64,000 nt of DNA. Source: Nanobdellota archaeon (GTDB taxonomy: Archaea > Nanobdellota > Nanobdellia > Parvarchaeales > Parvarchaeaceae). The stretch lies in the NCBI GenBank assembly GCA_021807125.1, contig JAKAPK010000001.1, positions 246,354 to 310,353 of the forward strand, given 5' to 3'. Position 1 is the first letter of the stretch, and every line of letters begins with the position of its first letter. Below the pieces are notes generated by a model, which did no database searches, was not told where the DNA came from, and saw only the letters and a program-made list of their open reading frames with translations. The position numbers and the translations under genes are program-made. Shown here in pieces: positions 8,038 through 16,432 of this stretch.

Positions 8038-11000
8038 ATGGACGAGAGTGAAATAAAAAACCTTGAAAAGAAGATAGATTCTGATTACTCAAAACTCGGC
8101 AGCGAAATAAAGAAGGAAGAAAAATTAGTTGAAAAGGAGATAGAAAAGACGCATGCTGAAAAAACGGCGATAACGGAAATAGAGCTTGAAATAAACGCCG
8201 AAAGTATAAAGCGTTTCGGTAGAGTATTGTATGATATATTCATAGCTAAAAAGGTACTTTTTTATGTCATTTTGGCACTGGCGGTCATAATCGGTTTTGA
8301 GATAAGAATCGCCAGCCTTCCCGCACTCGGTGCATCACCTCTAATAGGCAATAATTATCTTAACGTAGGCGGTTCTCTGTCAGGTTTGGACCCATATATA
8401 TTCTATATAGAAGCTGTAAACATACTCCATTTCGGTAATGTGCCGCTTACCGAGCACTTAGAATATTTACCCATAGGTTATCCTGCTAGAGTAGATAGGT
8501 ACGTAGTTTCTTTCTTTGGCGCGTATGCGTATAATCTGCTGCATTTTATAGAACCATCGGCGACTTTGATGACGTGGTTTATGGTGATACCGCCGTTTAC
8601 TGCGATATTTATGACGATATTGTTATTTTTTATAATACTGGAATTGTTTAATGATTACTGGGCCGCCTCTATAGGAGCGCTAATGTTCCCCGCGTTCCAG
8701 ACTCTACTTAGTCGTGCAGTGGCCGGTTTTTCAGACAAAGAGATGATAGGTTTCATGTTTATGCTTTTAGCCATCTTAATGATTATAAAACTCATAAAGA
8801 GCAAGAATGTTAGTTCTAAAGTCGTCTTTGGTTTCATGCTAGCTCTTGCTACAGGATTAACTGGCGCCTCGACAGGTTATGTGCAGTATCTTGCTCTTGG
8901 TATACCTGCAGTGTTTATCGCTCTTATAATGTTGGATTTCGCAAAAAAAGGGGATCTATACGCGTTCCTGCCATTTGGGCTATGGATTCTATTTACAGAA
9001 AGTATGGTCTATCAGCCAATCAGCTCGCTACTTACTAATATAATATATTTACCCACTTATTTTGTTTATTTATTGATTTTGTTTAAATTGTTTGTATACG
9101 ACAAATACAAGTCAAAGCTAAAGATTCCTTTTGTTGGACATGGAGTCTCTTTAGTCGTCTACAGCGGACTCGTGGCTATAGGGCTACTTGGAGTTACAGG
9201 ACTTAACCGTCTGTTTAACATATTTTCCACTATAGTGTCTGAAATCGCTTATCCTCTTGGTATAGGACAACCTAATCCCGTGTCATTGACCGTTGCGGAA
9301 TATGCCCCACAGACCCTCGCACAAAGAATATGCGATTATAACTTCTTCTTAGGCTCATGCGGAGACCCAAATACCATAGGCCTGAATTTGATTTTATTTT
9401 ACGGAGGAATGTTCTTCTTATTATACCTTATAGCAAAAAGATTTAAACACGGAAATGCGCTGTACCTTTTCGCACTGCCTATAATTATGCTGCTAAATGG
9501 AGGTACGTTCACGCCTGGAAACGGCTCAAATTCGCTTGTAGCACTATTTTCCTTCGCAGCTCTTTTACCGTTGGTTGATTGGGCAATAAACAGGAAAAAA
9601 TCACAGCGAAAAATTTCAGTATCCATATTATTGGTGTTAATACTGGTTTCTATGATATTATCAGTGTCGTTTTCAGGTATAAACCAGACAACTAATTATT
9701 ACAAATACGCAGCCATAGCATTTGCAGTGCTTATTCTTATTTGGGCCGCGTTCGATAAACTGGAAGACGATGCACAAAACAAGCCCATATATCTTGTGAT
9801 GCTTATATTTTTCGTATTGACGATGGCCCTTTCAAACCTTGAAACATGGCTCATACAAATAACCGAATTAATAGCGGCAGTATTGATACCGTTTGCGATA
9901 GTATTTATGACACGTTCTGGCGTTACACTATCTAGAATGCTATTTAAGAAGCATGGATACGTGCTATTTGCAGGCGCCATAATAATCCTAGCAATTGCTT
10001 TCGTTGCTTACGATCTTTACACCAGTCTTAATTACTCTTATGCTGTGGCACAGAGCAGCGGGAGCGGCCTAGCACTCTGGGGGCCTTCGCTTCTTTGGGT
10101 AAATCAGAATACACCTTATAATTCAACGCTGATATCGTGGTGGGATTACGGTTATTGGGAAGAAGCAATAGGAAACCGTACAACGGTTGCTGATGGAAGC
10201 AACGCATTCGGTTATCAGTCTATGATAGCAAAATACTTCTTTGAAGCTACCTCGCCTTATCAATATGCTACATACCTGAATTTCGTGCATCAGCCCACTT
10301 ATGCAGTTATAAGCGGGAGTGAAGTACTGAAGTTTTCTGCTATATCGACTATAGCGCTCAATTACACCCAGTTTACTCCTATGACACAATCACCTAGCTC
10401 TGCACTCAATACGCAGAACATAGGAAACAAGAGCTACAAATACTTGGCTATTTTTGGAGGTAACAACGCAGGGATAGGTCCTGTAGAACAAAATATGGTG
10501 GTCAATGGAGAACCGTGGAACTCTTCTGAAACGTTATTGGTAAATGTATTGATACCGTTCAATTATACGAACGGTACATACGTTGAAGGACCACCTTATG
10601 GCGTGGTTTATAACCCACTTACTCAACAGCTGTCAAACGCATTACCGATTAATAATTACTGTGTGTACGGCTCGGGATGCGTGAATGAGAGTAATAGTGG
10701 CATACCTGGAGCGATAATGCTTCTTAATGGTACAGACACCCCTGTATTGCATATAGGCGGTTATTCTCAATTCCCGGGAGGGTACGCTACCGCTCCGATT
10801 AACATGCAGGCCTACGGAAATTCACCGTCGCTACTGTACATGCCACAGAAATCGCTTAACACGTTGTTTGTTAAATTATACCTTCTAAATGAAACGGTTC
10901 CTGGATTCAAGCTTGTTTTCACTGATAATCTGCCAGCAGATTCTCTTCTCAGCATTGAGAACCAAGTGCTTACCAACATAAACATCTATCAGATTAACTA

Positions 11001-11136
11001 CACAGCGCTTCAAAAATACATGCTAACGGGACAATGTTCGATAGATACATCGGCACAGAACTATTGTGCAAACCTGAATTATTTACCAGGAGTATACTTT
11101 AACAATACGCAGCTCATTTCTGGTACGCCGATATGA
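8038..11136 (+). CDS. aglB: Oligosaccharyltransferase AglB (STT3 family)
   Basis: 1032 aa. Transfers a lipid-linked glycan to Asn in N-x-S/T sequons on the outside of the membrane. A highly charged cytoplasmic N-terminus of ~70 residues (KKIDSDYSKLGSEIKKEEKL) precedes about 13 membrane segments. The first external loop has GLDPYIFYIEA, matching the conserved acidic motif. The soluble domain begins with the signature WWDYGYWEEAIGNRT at residue ~701. Many N-x-S/T sites and Cys pairs follow. The N-terminal charged extension is unusual compared with other archaeal AglBs I know. The stop overlaps the cytidylate kinase start by 4 bp. Confidence 0.94.
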   Translation: MDESEIKNLEKKIDSDYSKLGSEIKKEEKLVEKEIEKTHAEKTAITEIELEINAESIKRFGRVLYDIFIAKKVLFYVILALAVIIGFEIRIASLPALGASPLIGNNYLNVGGSLSGLDPYIFYIEAVNILHFGNVPLTEHLEYLPIGYPARVDRYVVSFFGAYAYNLLHFIEPSATLMTWFMVIPPFTAIFMTILLFFIILELFNDYWAASIGALMFPAFQTLLSRAVAGFSDKEMIGFMFMLLAILMIIKLIKSKNVSSKVVFGFMLALATGLTGASTGYVQYLALGIPAVFIALIMLDFAKKGDLYAFLPFGLWILFTESMVYQPISSLLTNIIYLPTYFVYLLILFKLFVYDKYKSKLKIPFVGHGVSLVVYSGLVAIGLLGVTGLNRLFNIFSTIVSEIAYPLGIGQPNPVSLTVAEYAPQTLAQRICDYNFFLGSCGDPNTIGLNLILFYGGMFFLLYLIAKRFKHGNALYLFALPIIMLLNGGTFTPGNGSNSLVALFSFAALLPLVDWAINRKKSQRKISVSILLVLILVSMILSVSFSGINQTTNYYKYAAIAFAVLILIWAAFDKLEDDAQNKPIYLVMLIFFVLTMALSNLETWLIQITELIAAVLIPFAIVFMTRSGVTLSRMLFKKHGYVLFAGAIIILAIAFVAYDLYTSLNYSYAVAQSSGSGLALWGPSLLWVNQNTPYNSTLISWWDYGYWEEAIGNRTTVADGSNAFGYQSMIAKYFFEATSPYQYATYLNFVHQPTYAVISGSEVLKFSAISTIALNYTQFTPMTQSPSSALNTQNIGNKSYKYLAIFGGNNAGIGPVEQNMVVNGEPWNSSETLLVNVLIPFNYTNGTYVEGPPYGVVYNPLTQQLSNALPINNYCVYGSGCVNESNSGIPGAIMLLNGTDTPVLHIGGYSQFPGGYATAPINMQAYGNSPSLLYMPQKSLNTLFVKLYLLNETVPGFKLVFTDNLPADSLLSIENQVLTNINIYQINYTALQKYMLTGQCSIDTSAQNYCANLNYLPGVYFNNTQLISGTPI

Positions 11137-11681
11137 ACGTCATAATATCCGGACTGACGGCCTCCGGAAAATCTACACTTGCTAGAAATATAGCAGCGGA
11201 TTTTAATCTTACTTATTTCTCTGCAAGTTCGAAGCTGCGTGAACTGCTTCCGCCAAAAGAATTTCAGTTTTGGGAATCAAAAAAAGGGATAGACGCGATA
11301 AAATTCAGGTTATCTCATCCGAAATACGATAAACTGCTGGATTCTTATATAATAAAATACATGTCTGAAAACGATAATCTGATAATAGACAGTTGGGTTG
11401 CTTCATGGAAAGTAAAAGATGATAGGACAATTAAAATATATCTTAAGGCCACGATTGAAGAACGTGCAAGAAGAGTTAGCGGAAGAGACGGAGTAGATTA
11501 TAAGAACGCTCTTGATTTCATGAAAACAAAGGACAAACTAACATCGAAGATATACAAACAAGTCTATGATATAGACGTTATAAGTGATTTGACTCCCTTT
11601 AATCTTGTGGTTGACTCGACAAAATTGGATGCGGAAGTCCTAAAAACCGTTTGTGAAACTTTCTTACACAGCGTAAAATAA
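11133..11681 (+). CDS. cmk: Cytidylate kinase, archaeal type
   Basis: 182 aa. Phosphorylates CMP/dCMP with ATP. Visible: an immediate P-loop GLTASGKST, the FSASSKLREL segment, an IIDSWVASW strand in the position where archaeal CMP kinases have G-R-x-x-A/W, and the lid arginines (EERARRVSGRDGVDY). This short one-domain form is the archaeal Cmk, related to but distinct from bacterial Cmk. Start codon overlaps aglB's stop (ATGA), so it is translationally coupled to aglB although the functions are unrelated. Followed after 30 bp by cbf5, probably in the same transcript. Confidence 0.85.
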   Translation: MNVIISGLTASGKSTLARNIAADFNLTYFSASSKLRELLPPKEFQFWESKKGIDAIKFRLSHPKYDKLLDSYIIKYMSENDNLIIDSWVASWKVKDDRTIKIYLKATIEERARRVSGRDGVDYKNALDFMKTKDKLTSKIYKQVYDIDVISDLTPFNLVVDSTKLDAEVLKTVCETFLHSVK

Positions 11682-11711
11682 TTATTTAACCTAACTCTGA
11701 GCAATTATTTA

Positions 11712-12725
11712 ATGGGTTTACCATTTGAGAACATAAAGCGCGATGTGCATGTGCTTCGTGATGAATCTACGGAAGACGGATACGGAATATACCCCGAAAA
11801 AAGGACTATATCCCAAAAGCTTGAAGGAGGATTTATACTTCTGGATAAGCCGTCCGGTATAAGGTCTAGGACCGCCGCAGAAACCGCAAAACGCATGCTG
11901 TCCTCTTTAGGCGTTAGTAAACTGGGTTACTCCGGGACCTTAGAACAATGAGGAAATCCTGCAGTTACAGGTTTATTACCGCTAACATTGAACCGCGCAA
12001 ACAAAGTCGTATCTATGCTCTTATTGGGCGGTAAAGAATACGTCGGTATTATGCACCTCCACGGCGCCGTTTCGTCGGAAACGCTTGAGAAAACAATAAA
12101 ATCTTTTACCGGGAAGATAACTCAGCTTCCGCCAGTAAGATCAAACGTCAAGCGCGCTCTAAGAGAAAGAGAGGTCTTCTATCTTGATATCCTTGAAGTA
12201 ATGGACAAAGACGTGCTGTTTAAAACCGGTGTTCAATCCGGTACTTATATAAGAAAATTAGTCCATGATATCGGACAAACACTAGGTACTGGCGCACACA
12301 TGTCAGAATTGAGAAGAACAAAAGTATGTTCGCTTAAAGAAAGTGACAGGCTCGTTACTCTACAGGATATAGACGATGCCGTTTTTTATTATGTCAACGA
12401 AAACGATGGCAAATTCCTAAATTACTGCGTTCAAAACATAGAATCTGCTATTGATTTCATGCCGAAGGTATTCTTATCAGATTATGCGGTGGACACCATA
12501 TGTCATGGTTCACCGGTAGCAGTTCCAGGAATAGTAAAATTCAATGATTTTTCTAAAAATGAAAAGATAGCACTATTCAGCCTTAAAGGGGAACTCGTGG
12601 CGATTGGGGATTCAATTGTGGAATCACAAAATCTTTATGGAATGGAAAAAGGCATTGTTGTTAAAACGGATTCGGTTGTTATGCCTATAGGCACATATCC
12701 AAAATACGAACGTGAAAAGGTTTAA
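11712..12725 (+). CDS. cbf5: H/ACA pseudouridine synthase Cbf5 (dyskerin/TruB family), interrupted by a 12-nt intron
   Basis: Catalytic subunit of H/ACA RNPs; also makes tRNA Psi55. The ORF track splits it into 79 aa and 245 aa because of an in-frame TGA at 11949. The reading frame is otherwise continuous, with no other stop. Removing 11944-11955 gives LGYSGTLDPAVTGLLPLTL, the exact TruB/Cbf5 catalytic motif with Asp at residue 78, and a 333-aa protein, normal for archaeal Cbf5. N-terminal region has FILLDKPSGIRS; the core has V-R-S-N-V-K-R-A-x-R-x-R and GTYIRKLVHDIGQTLGTGAHM; a PUA domain (DTICHGSPVAVPG...KGELVAIGDS) closes it. The 12-nt piece folds as an archaeal splice motif (separate entry). 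Selenocysteine and pseudogenisation are less likely explanations. Confidence 0.9.
11944..11955 (+). other. Putative 12-nt archaeal intron (bulge-helix-loop) in cbf5
   Basis: Sequence AACAATGAGGAA. The flanks fold as the substrate of tRNA-splicing endonuclease. Outer helix 11933-11937 (CGGGA) pairs with 11957-11961 (UCCUG). A 4-bp central helix CCUU (11938-11941) pairs with GAGG (11950-11953). A 3-nt bulge AAA (11954-11956) lies on the 3' side and an 8-nt loop AGAACAAU closes the hairpin. Cutting after the second nucleotide of AGA and of AAA, the rule for these motifs, releases exactly 12 nt and joins TTAG to ATCCT, coding Leu-Asp-Pro. Structure and protein motif independently give the same boundaries. 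No inner helix is possible, so it would be a relaxed, not canonical, BHB. Confidence 0.85.
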
Positions 12726-12751
12726 TTTGCCCAGCGCGCGGTATCTAATCA

Positions 12752-12825
12752 GGGGTGGTGATCTAGCTTGGTATGATGCCAGACTCGGGCTCTGGCAGTC
12801 CTGGGTTCAAATCCCAGCCGCCCCA
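12752..12825 (+). tRNA. tRNA-Pro (anticodon CGG)
   Basis: Cloverleaf readable by eye. Acceptor GGGGUGG pairs with CCGCCCC (one U-G) and is followed by discriminator A. The D arm has AUC/GAU; the anticodon stem is CCAGA/UCUGG with loop CUCGGGC, so the anticodon is CGG. The T arm is CUGGG UUCAAAU CCCAG. There is no intron and CCA is not encoded. It lies 26 bp after cbf5 on the same strand. Confidence 0.93.
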
Positions 12826-12841
12826 TAGCGAATATATAATA

Positions 12842-13020
12842 ATTGCTCTCTAAGAGGGAAGACACTCCCATGGGCGAGTGGAGTTTAGGCCCGCATGTTT
12901 ATGATGCTACGGATCCGGGTTTTGAGAATTCTGAAATTTACGTAGATACCATAGCTAAATTAGGATAACTATGATCTATTAGGCAGGCTGGCTACAAAAT
13001 ATCCTTGACTGGTGCGATCT
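12842..13020 (+). ncRNA. Candidate structured non-coding RNA, family unknown (strand uncertain)
   Basis: The 225 bp between the tRNA-Pro and tRNA-Trp genes contain no ORF but several nested inverted repeats. CUCU-cua-AGAG opens the region. CACUC...GAGUG surrounds CCCAUGGGC. CCCG-GCAU...AUGC...CGGG follows. A long hairpin UAGAU-ac-CAUAG ... CUAUG-AUCUA covers roughly 12954-13000. This density of pairing is more than expected in an AT-rich spacer. I tried RNase P RNA (a GAGGGAAG-like start and a GGCUACA-like end are present) but the P4 strands do not pair, and SRP RNA motifs are absent. Could be an uncharacterised stable RNA or leader of unknown purpose. Confidence 0.35.
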
Positions 13021-13050
13021 TTGACTTATACATAACTTTTCTTAAAAATG

Positions 13051-13162
13051 TGGGGTCAGCCGGATTTGAACCGACGTCAAGCGCTTTCACCTTTAATCAT
13101 CCTTGCGTCATTTTTCCAGTCAAGCTGGAGGCGCTTGTTCTACCGGGCTAAACTATGACCCC
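13051..13162 (-). tRNA. tRNA-Trp (anticodon CCA) with 39-nt intron after position 37
   Basis: Read on the minus strand: acceptor GGGGUCA/UGACCCC with discriminator A; D arm GUUU..GAAC; anticodon stem AGCGC/GCGCU; T arm GUCGG UUCAAAU CCGGC. The anticodon loop would be CU-CCA-G-A if 39 nt (13086-13124) are removed between positions 37 and 38, the usual site of archaeal tRNA introns, and tRNA-Trp is the commonest intron carrier in archaea. The 3' splice region GGUG-AA|A can pair with CUCC (loop 32-35) except for one U-U mismatch, giving an imperfect BHB. The gene is 3 bp upstream of the DUF655 stop. Confidence 0.9.
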
Positions 13163-13164
13163 AC

Positions 13165-13695
13165 TTAAGTGAATATTCTGTATTTATCCTTTCCTTCAAG
13201 CTCTTCCATTACTCTTTCAGCTATGTCTTTTTCTATGCTTGATGGTAACTGCAGTCTTTTATTTATATCTTCATAATCCAAAAATGGCTGTTTTTTTCGT
13301 TCATCTATTATTTTCTGAGTCATTTTTTTGCCTATATTTGGTATCAATTCCAATGAATTTAGCCTTACGTTTACAGGTCCCAAAACATTTATTATCGTAG
13401 TGAATTTTTGCTCTTCTTCTTTAACTCTCTTAGATATTAATTCGGCCAATCTTTCTTTTCCTGCACCACTTAGTTTTTCTGGTTTTATCCTGCCGATTAT
13501 ATGGTGTATTTCATCTCTTTTGTTCTCACCTATGTATACTTTCTTTTCTGATTCAAGAGATACGTCTTTTTTTGTAGCTGCTACAAGTAATGATAGAGAA
13601 TCTGTGAGTATTATTGCGGATGCCTTGTGGTCTTTTGAGTCCATAAGACCGTGTGGTAGGTATTCTATCACATAAGCATATTCGTCTTTTCCCAT
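13165..13695 (-). CDS. DUF655 family protein (helix-hairpin-helix)
   Basis: 176 aa. The DUF655 family is archaeal and conserved next to ribosomal L21e, rpoF and ksgA; here L21e and rpoF lie immediately upstream while ksgA is elsewhere (3.2 kb). The first ~90 residues are an OB-like beta region (YVIEYLPHG....ASAIILTDSLSLLVAATKK). The C-terminal half has a HhH signature (LELIPNIGKKMTQKIIDERKKQPFLDYEDI), suggesting nucleic-acid binding. Biochemical function not established. It ends 2 bp from the tRNA-Trp gene on the same strand, so readthrough into the tRNA is possible. Confidence 0.87.
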   Translation of the reverse strand: MGKDEYAYVIEYLPHGLMDSKDHKASAIILTDSLSLLVAATKKDVSLESEKKVYIGENKRDEIHHIIGRIKPEKLSGAGKERLAELISKRVKEEEQKFTTIINVLGPVNVRLNSLELIPNIGKKMTQKIIDERKKQPFLDYEDINKRLQLPSSIEKDIAERVMEELEGKDKYRIFT

Positions 13696-13714
13696 AAGGA
13701 TATAAGGATTTTAC

Positions 13715-14038
13715 TTAGCTATATTTCTTTAGAACCGCAAGAATTTTCTTTATATCCTCCTCTTTTACTACTTCTTTTAGGGGAGAAAGTATCGCACGTA
13801 CCTGGTCGACAGAAGTAGGCGCTGCGTCGATTATCATGCGTATATAGTCATCGCGTATAGAAAGATTTAAAGCCTGAATATCGGAAAATGCTTTATCAAA
13901 ATCCGACAATTTTATGTTTTTGGTTATATGTTCGACCAATTTCTTACCTAGTTCTAAGTTTGAATCAACGTACTTAGCGTATTTCTCCTTTACTTCAGTT
14001 TCGCTTATCAACTTTTCATCAACTATTTCGTATTCCAT
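13715..14038 (-). CDS. rpoF: DNA-directed RNA polymerase subunit F (Rpo4/Rpb4)
   Basis: 107 aa. Forms the stalk of archaeal RNA polymerase with subunit E' (Rpo7). All-helical sequence with the family's DYIRMIIDAAPTSVDQVRAIL segment and a terminal helix EEDIKKILAVLKKYS. Length and position between L21e and DUF655 are the conserved archaeal arrangement. Three bases separate it from L21e upstream; a 19-bp gap separates it from DUF655. Strong assignment by context plus sequence. Confidence 0.9.
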   Translation of the reverse strand: MEYEIVDEKLISETEVKEKYAKYVDSNLELGKKLVEHITKNIKLSDFDKAFSDIQALNLSIRDDYIRMIIDAAPTSVDQVRAILSPLKEVVKEEDIKKILAVLKKYS

Positions 14039-14041
14039 GTT

Positions 14042-14332
14042 TCAGACCTTTTTTAAGTGGACTGGTAGTATATTTACGTACTTTATCGCTTTTCCCGAAA
14101 TGAATTCCACGGTGTAGGACCTACCGCGCTGCTCTATCACCTTTCCAGCCACACCAAAAAATCTCCTGTGAGGTATGTTCTTTTGTACGGATGGATCAGG
14201 GATTACAACGACTCTATCATTAACATTGAAAGATTGAAGAGCAGCTTTTATGTTTATTTTACCGTGTTCATCAACGGCTCTGGTTAGTCTATTTCTAGAT
14301 CTTCTGTGCATTCCTTTTCCTGTTGTTGCCAT
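14042..14332 (-). CDS. rpl21e: Ribosomal protein L21e (eL21)
   Basis: 96 aa, basic. The N-terminus (GKGMHRRSRNRLTRA), the RVVVIPDPSVQKNIPHRRFFGVAGKVIEQRGRSY core and the VNILPVHLKKV end are those of archaeal/eukaryotic eL21, an SH3-like large-subunit protein. First gene of the eL21-rpoF-DUF655 operon. The ~130 bp upstream are AT-rich and hold the divergent promoters of this operon and the gene at 14464. Confidence 0.95.
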   Translation of the reverse strand: MATTGKGMHRRSRNRLTRAVDEHGKINIKAALQSFNVNDRVVVIPDPSVQKNIPHRRFFGVAGKVIEQRGRSYTVEFISGKAIKYVNILPVHLKKV

Positions 14333-14463
14333 ATTAATCCTGTATTGAGATATACAGATTTTTTGCCATTATAAACTTTGCTATCCTTATATATGCTTAT
14401 TATTTTTACGCTTATTGTGCTTATTAAGTTTATAAGCAAGTATACTTCTAATAATTATTTGTC

Positions 14464-15507
14464 ATGGCAGGAAAAGGGGATTATTATAGAGTTTCTTTGG
14501 AGGACATGATAGCCTCACAAAAGACATTAAACGCTTATTTTGAGATCTTTGATAGATACAAAGAATTTAAACCGGAAGCATACGCGTTTGCGCTCCAGGT
14601 GATGGGATACAAGCGCATGAATTCTAAATATAACATAAATTGGCTGGATCAGAGTGCGACCGAACTTCACGTTTATGCGAAACAAAAGACTTTTTTTGAT
14701 GAGTCTGGAAAAGCGCTCGATTTGAATGATTTATATGAGAGCTTTGGTGAGAAGGACGTATCGAACGACATTAAAATCCTAACATATTCGATAGAAAGCA
14801 CTCTTTCAACAGAAGGTTCGACATTTTTAGAGATTGACAAAAATTCAACACTAAAAGAAAACAAGTCAAATTACATTCCACCGTGCCTTGCAGGTATGAG
14901 AATAAAAATAGGGCAGTCAGAGAAAACGCTAGACAAGGTGCTACTGCTTGACAGTTCCGCTAATTTCAGCTTCAGCGGAAATACGATCGAATTCGAAACT
15001 TTATCCACCAACTTCAGTTTCAATGAAAACGTATATTCGCTAAATATCAGCAAAACCTTAGACAAAAGCAGCAGTGAGCCGATTTACAGGCTTAAATACG
15101 TAATAAGAGAATTCGGTCCCGAAAATCGCGATGTTACCATAGTAGACGAGGCAAATACTAAGATTTTAATCGCATTTGCGAAAGCAATAAAGAATGATAT
15201 GATATTCTCAACAGTAACGTTGAACGGCAATACGGATTCGCTTAGGGCAGCAGACTTGATCACCAAGAGAAAGATTACCAAACAATCGCTACAGGACCAG
15301 CTGTATAAAGAAGCCGAAACTATCAATTCCGAGATAAAGGAAAGTGCAGCTTCTTACGTCCTTAATTCCGGTAGATATAAATTAAACAATGGACTTGTAT
15401 GCGACGGTTTGAAATGTGTGCCTGTGAAGGTCTTTATAAAAAGCTGTGAAAATCTGGTAGACGAAATTACACTGTCAAAACTAAGCCGAATTGAAGGCTT
15501 TGGATAA
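14464..15507 (+). CDS. Unknown soluble protein, 347 aa
   Basis: Not recognised. No membrane segment or signal peptide. N-terminal helices (SLEDMIASQKTLNAYFEIFDRY) are followed by a long region rich in Ser/Thr, Asn and alternating hydrophobics that looks like beta-sheet (NFSFSGNTIEFETLSTNFSFNENVYSLNIS), then helices (QLYKEAETINSEIKESAASYVL) and a short C-terminal part with three Cys. The start is supported by a TATA-like AAGTTTATAAG about 35 bp upstream. The segment ACTTCTAATAATTATT before the start also occurs before the gene at 51154, so the two may share a promoter type. Confidence 0.75.
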   Translation: MAGKGDYYRVSLEDMIASQKTLNAYFEIFDRYKEFKPEAYAFALQVMGYKRMNSKYNINWLDQSATELHVYAKQKTFFDESGKALDLNDLYESFGEKDVSNDIKILTYSIESTLSTEGSTFLEIDKNSTLKENKSNYIPPCLAGMRIKIGQSEKTLDKVLLLDSSANFSFSGNTIEFETLSTNFSFNENVYSLNISKTLDKSSSEPIYRLKYVIREFGPENRDVTIVDEANTKILIAFAKAIKNDMIFSTVTLNGNTDSLRAADLITKRKITKQSLQDQLYKEAETINSEIKESAASYVLNSGRYKLNNGLVCDGLKCVPVKVFIKSCENLVDEITLSKLSRIEGFG

Positions 15508-15694
15508 TTACAATTTTTTTATAAAATATCGCGCATTTCCAAGTATTTAGACTCGACTTTTCTATGTACCTGACAGCGTACGATCCTTATTCACGTCGCA
15601 GTACCATCAGCTGTGCCACATAAACTTTCATTTTTTATTGTGTATTTCACTAATTAAAATACATACATTAGAAGACATCGTGAAAATGCGAAGT

Positions 15695-16309
15695 TTAAGG
15701 GGGTGATGCTAAATGTCCCGGTAACGCCGCACCACCTATAATGAACGCAACTATTCCAGCGGCTATAAGAAGGATCCAAAGAACAGCAAGTAATATATTC
15801 CAGCTCATTGGCATGTCAATCTTTCTTTTTGGAAACTTATCAAGTATAAGAGAGGCTGGGAAAGTGAATATTGCCGCTAATCCAAACAATATAAATAAAG
15901 CGAGAAGCTCAAACGGCTCCTTTGTGAGCCCTAGAGAATAACTCGATATACCGTACCATATCGTCATGCCTCCAAACATTAGAGATAGGAAGCCGGCGTA
16001 ACTCGTTTTTACGCGCAGTCTTATACTTAATGAGAAAGCTAGCATTATTATGCCGAATGCGACAAGCGGATCAAAAAATAATATGTTGTACGGACCAGGT
16101 AAGAACCACATAAATTGAGATACTACTCCTATGATCAGCGTATAAACGGCGACTATCGCCATGGTAATTGATAGGCTTTCTAACATCGGCTTCAGCGACA
16201 TTTGACCCCTTCTATAGGCCCAATACGCATCGGCCATCAAATAAGCCAATAAAAGCGCAGAAAACGAGATAGAGAAAAGATAAAAGGCAAGCTCATCTGT
16301 GAATGCCAT
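15695..16309 (-). CDS. DUF981-type integral membrane protein
   Basis: About 204 aa with six or seven hydrophobic segments. FLPGPYNILFFDPLVAFGIIMLAFSLSIR and MFGGMTIWYGISSYSLGLTKEPFELLALFILFGLA resemble the archaeal DUF981 family, whose function is unknown. The ATG giving MAFTDELAFYLF is favoured over the track's start eight residues earlier because the membrane helix begins right after it. It is convergent with the gene at 14464; the 187-bp gap between them holds no recognisable feature. The tRNA-Leu gene lies upstream on the same strand. Confidence 0.7.
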   Translation of the reverse strand: MAFTDELAFYLFSISFSALLLAYLMADAYWAYRRGQMSLKPMLESLSITMAIVAVYTLIIGVVSQFMWFLPGPYNILFFDPLVAFGIIMLAFSLSIRLRVKTSYAGFLSLMFGGMTIWYGISSYSLGLTKEPFELLALFILFGLAAIFTFPASLILDKFPKRKIDMPMSWNILLAVLWILLIAAGIVAFIIGGAALPGHLASPP

Positions 16310-16432
16310 AGTCGCTACACTACTATAAAGCAACCTCTCAATTTAAAGATTGATTTACAAAATAGTTTTTCCGGAGAGGTAATGAATAAGTAATATATCT
16401 CTAATACGGGCCGACTTCATTTAGAAGATAAT

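Noticed and set aside
11949-11951. In-frame TGA of cbf5 as selenocysteine or stop-codon readthrough
   Set aside because: No Cys/Sec position exists there in the family, the surrounding seven residues do not fit the motif, and removal of exactly 12 nt restores it. TGA is used as a normal stop in neighbouring genes (aglB, gatA).
12842-13020. RNase P RNA or SRP RNA
   Set aside because: A GAGGGAAG start and GGCUACA end resemble RNase P regions I and V, but the P4 strands are not complementary; SRP helix 8 motifs are absent.
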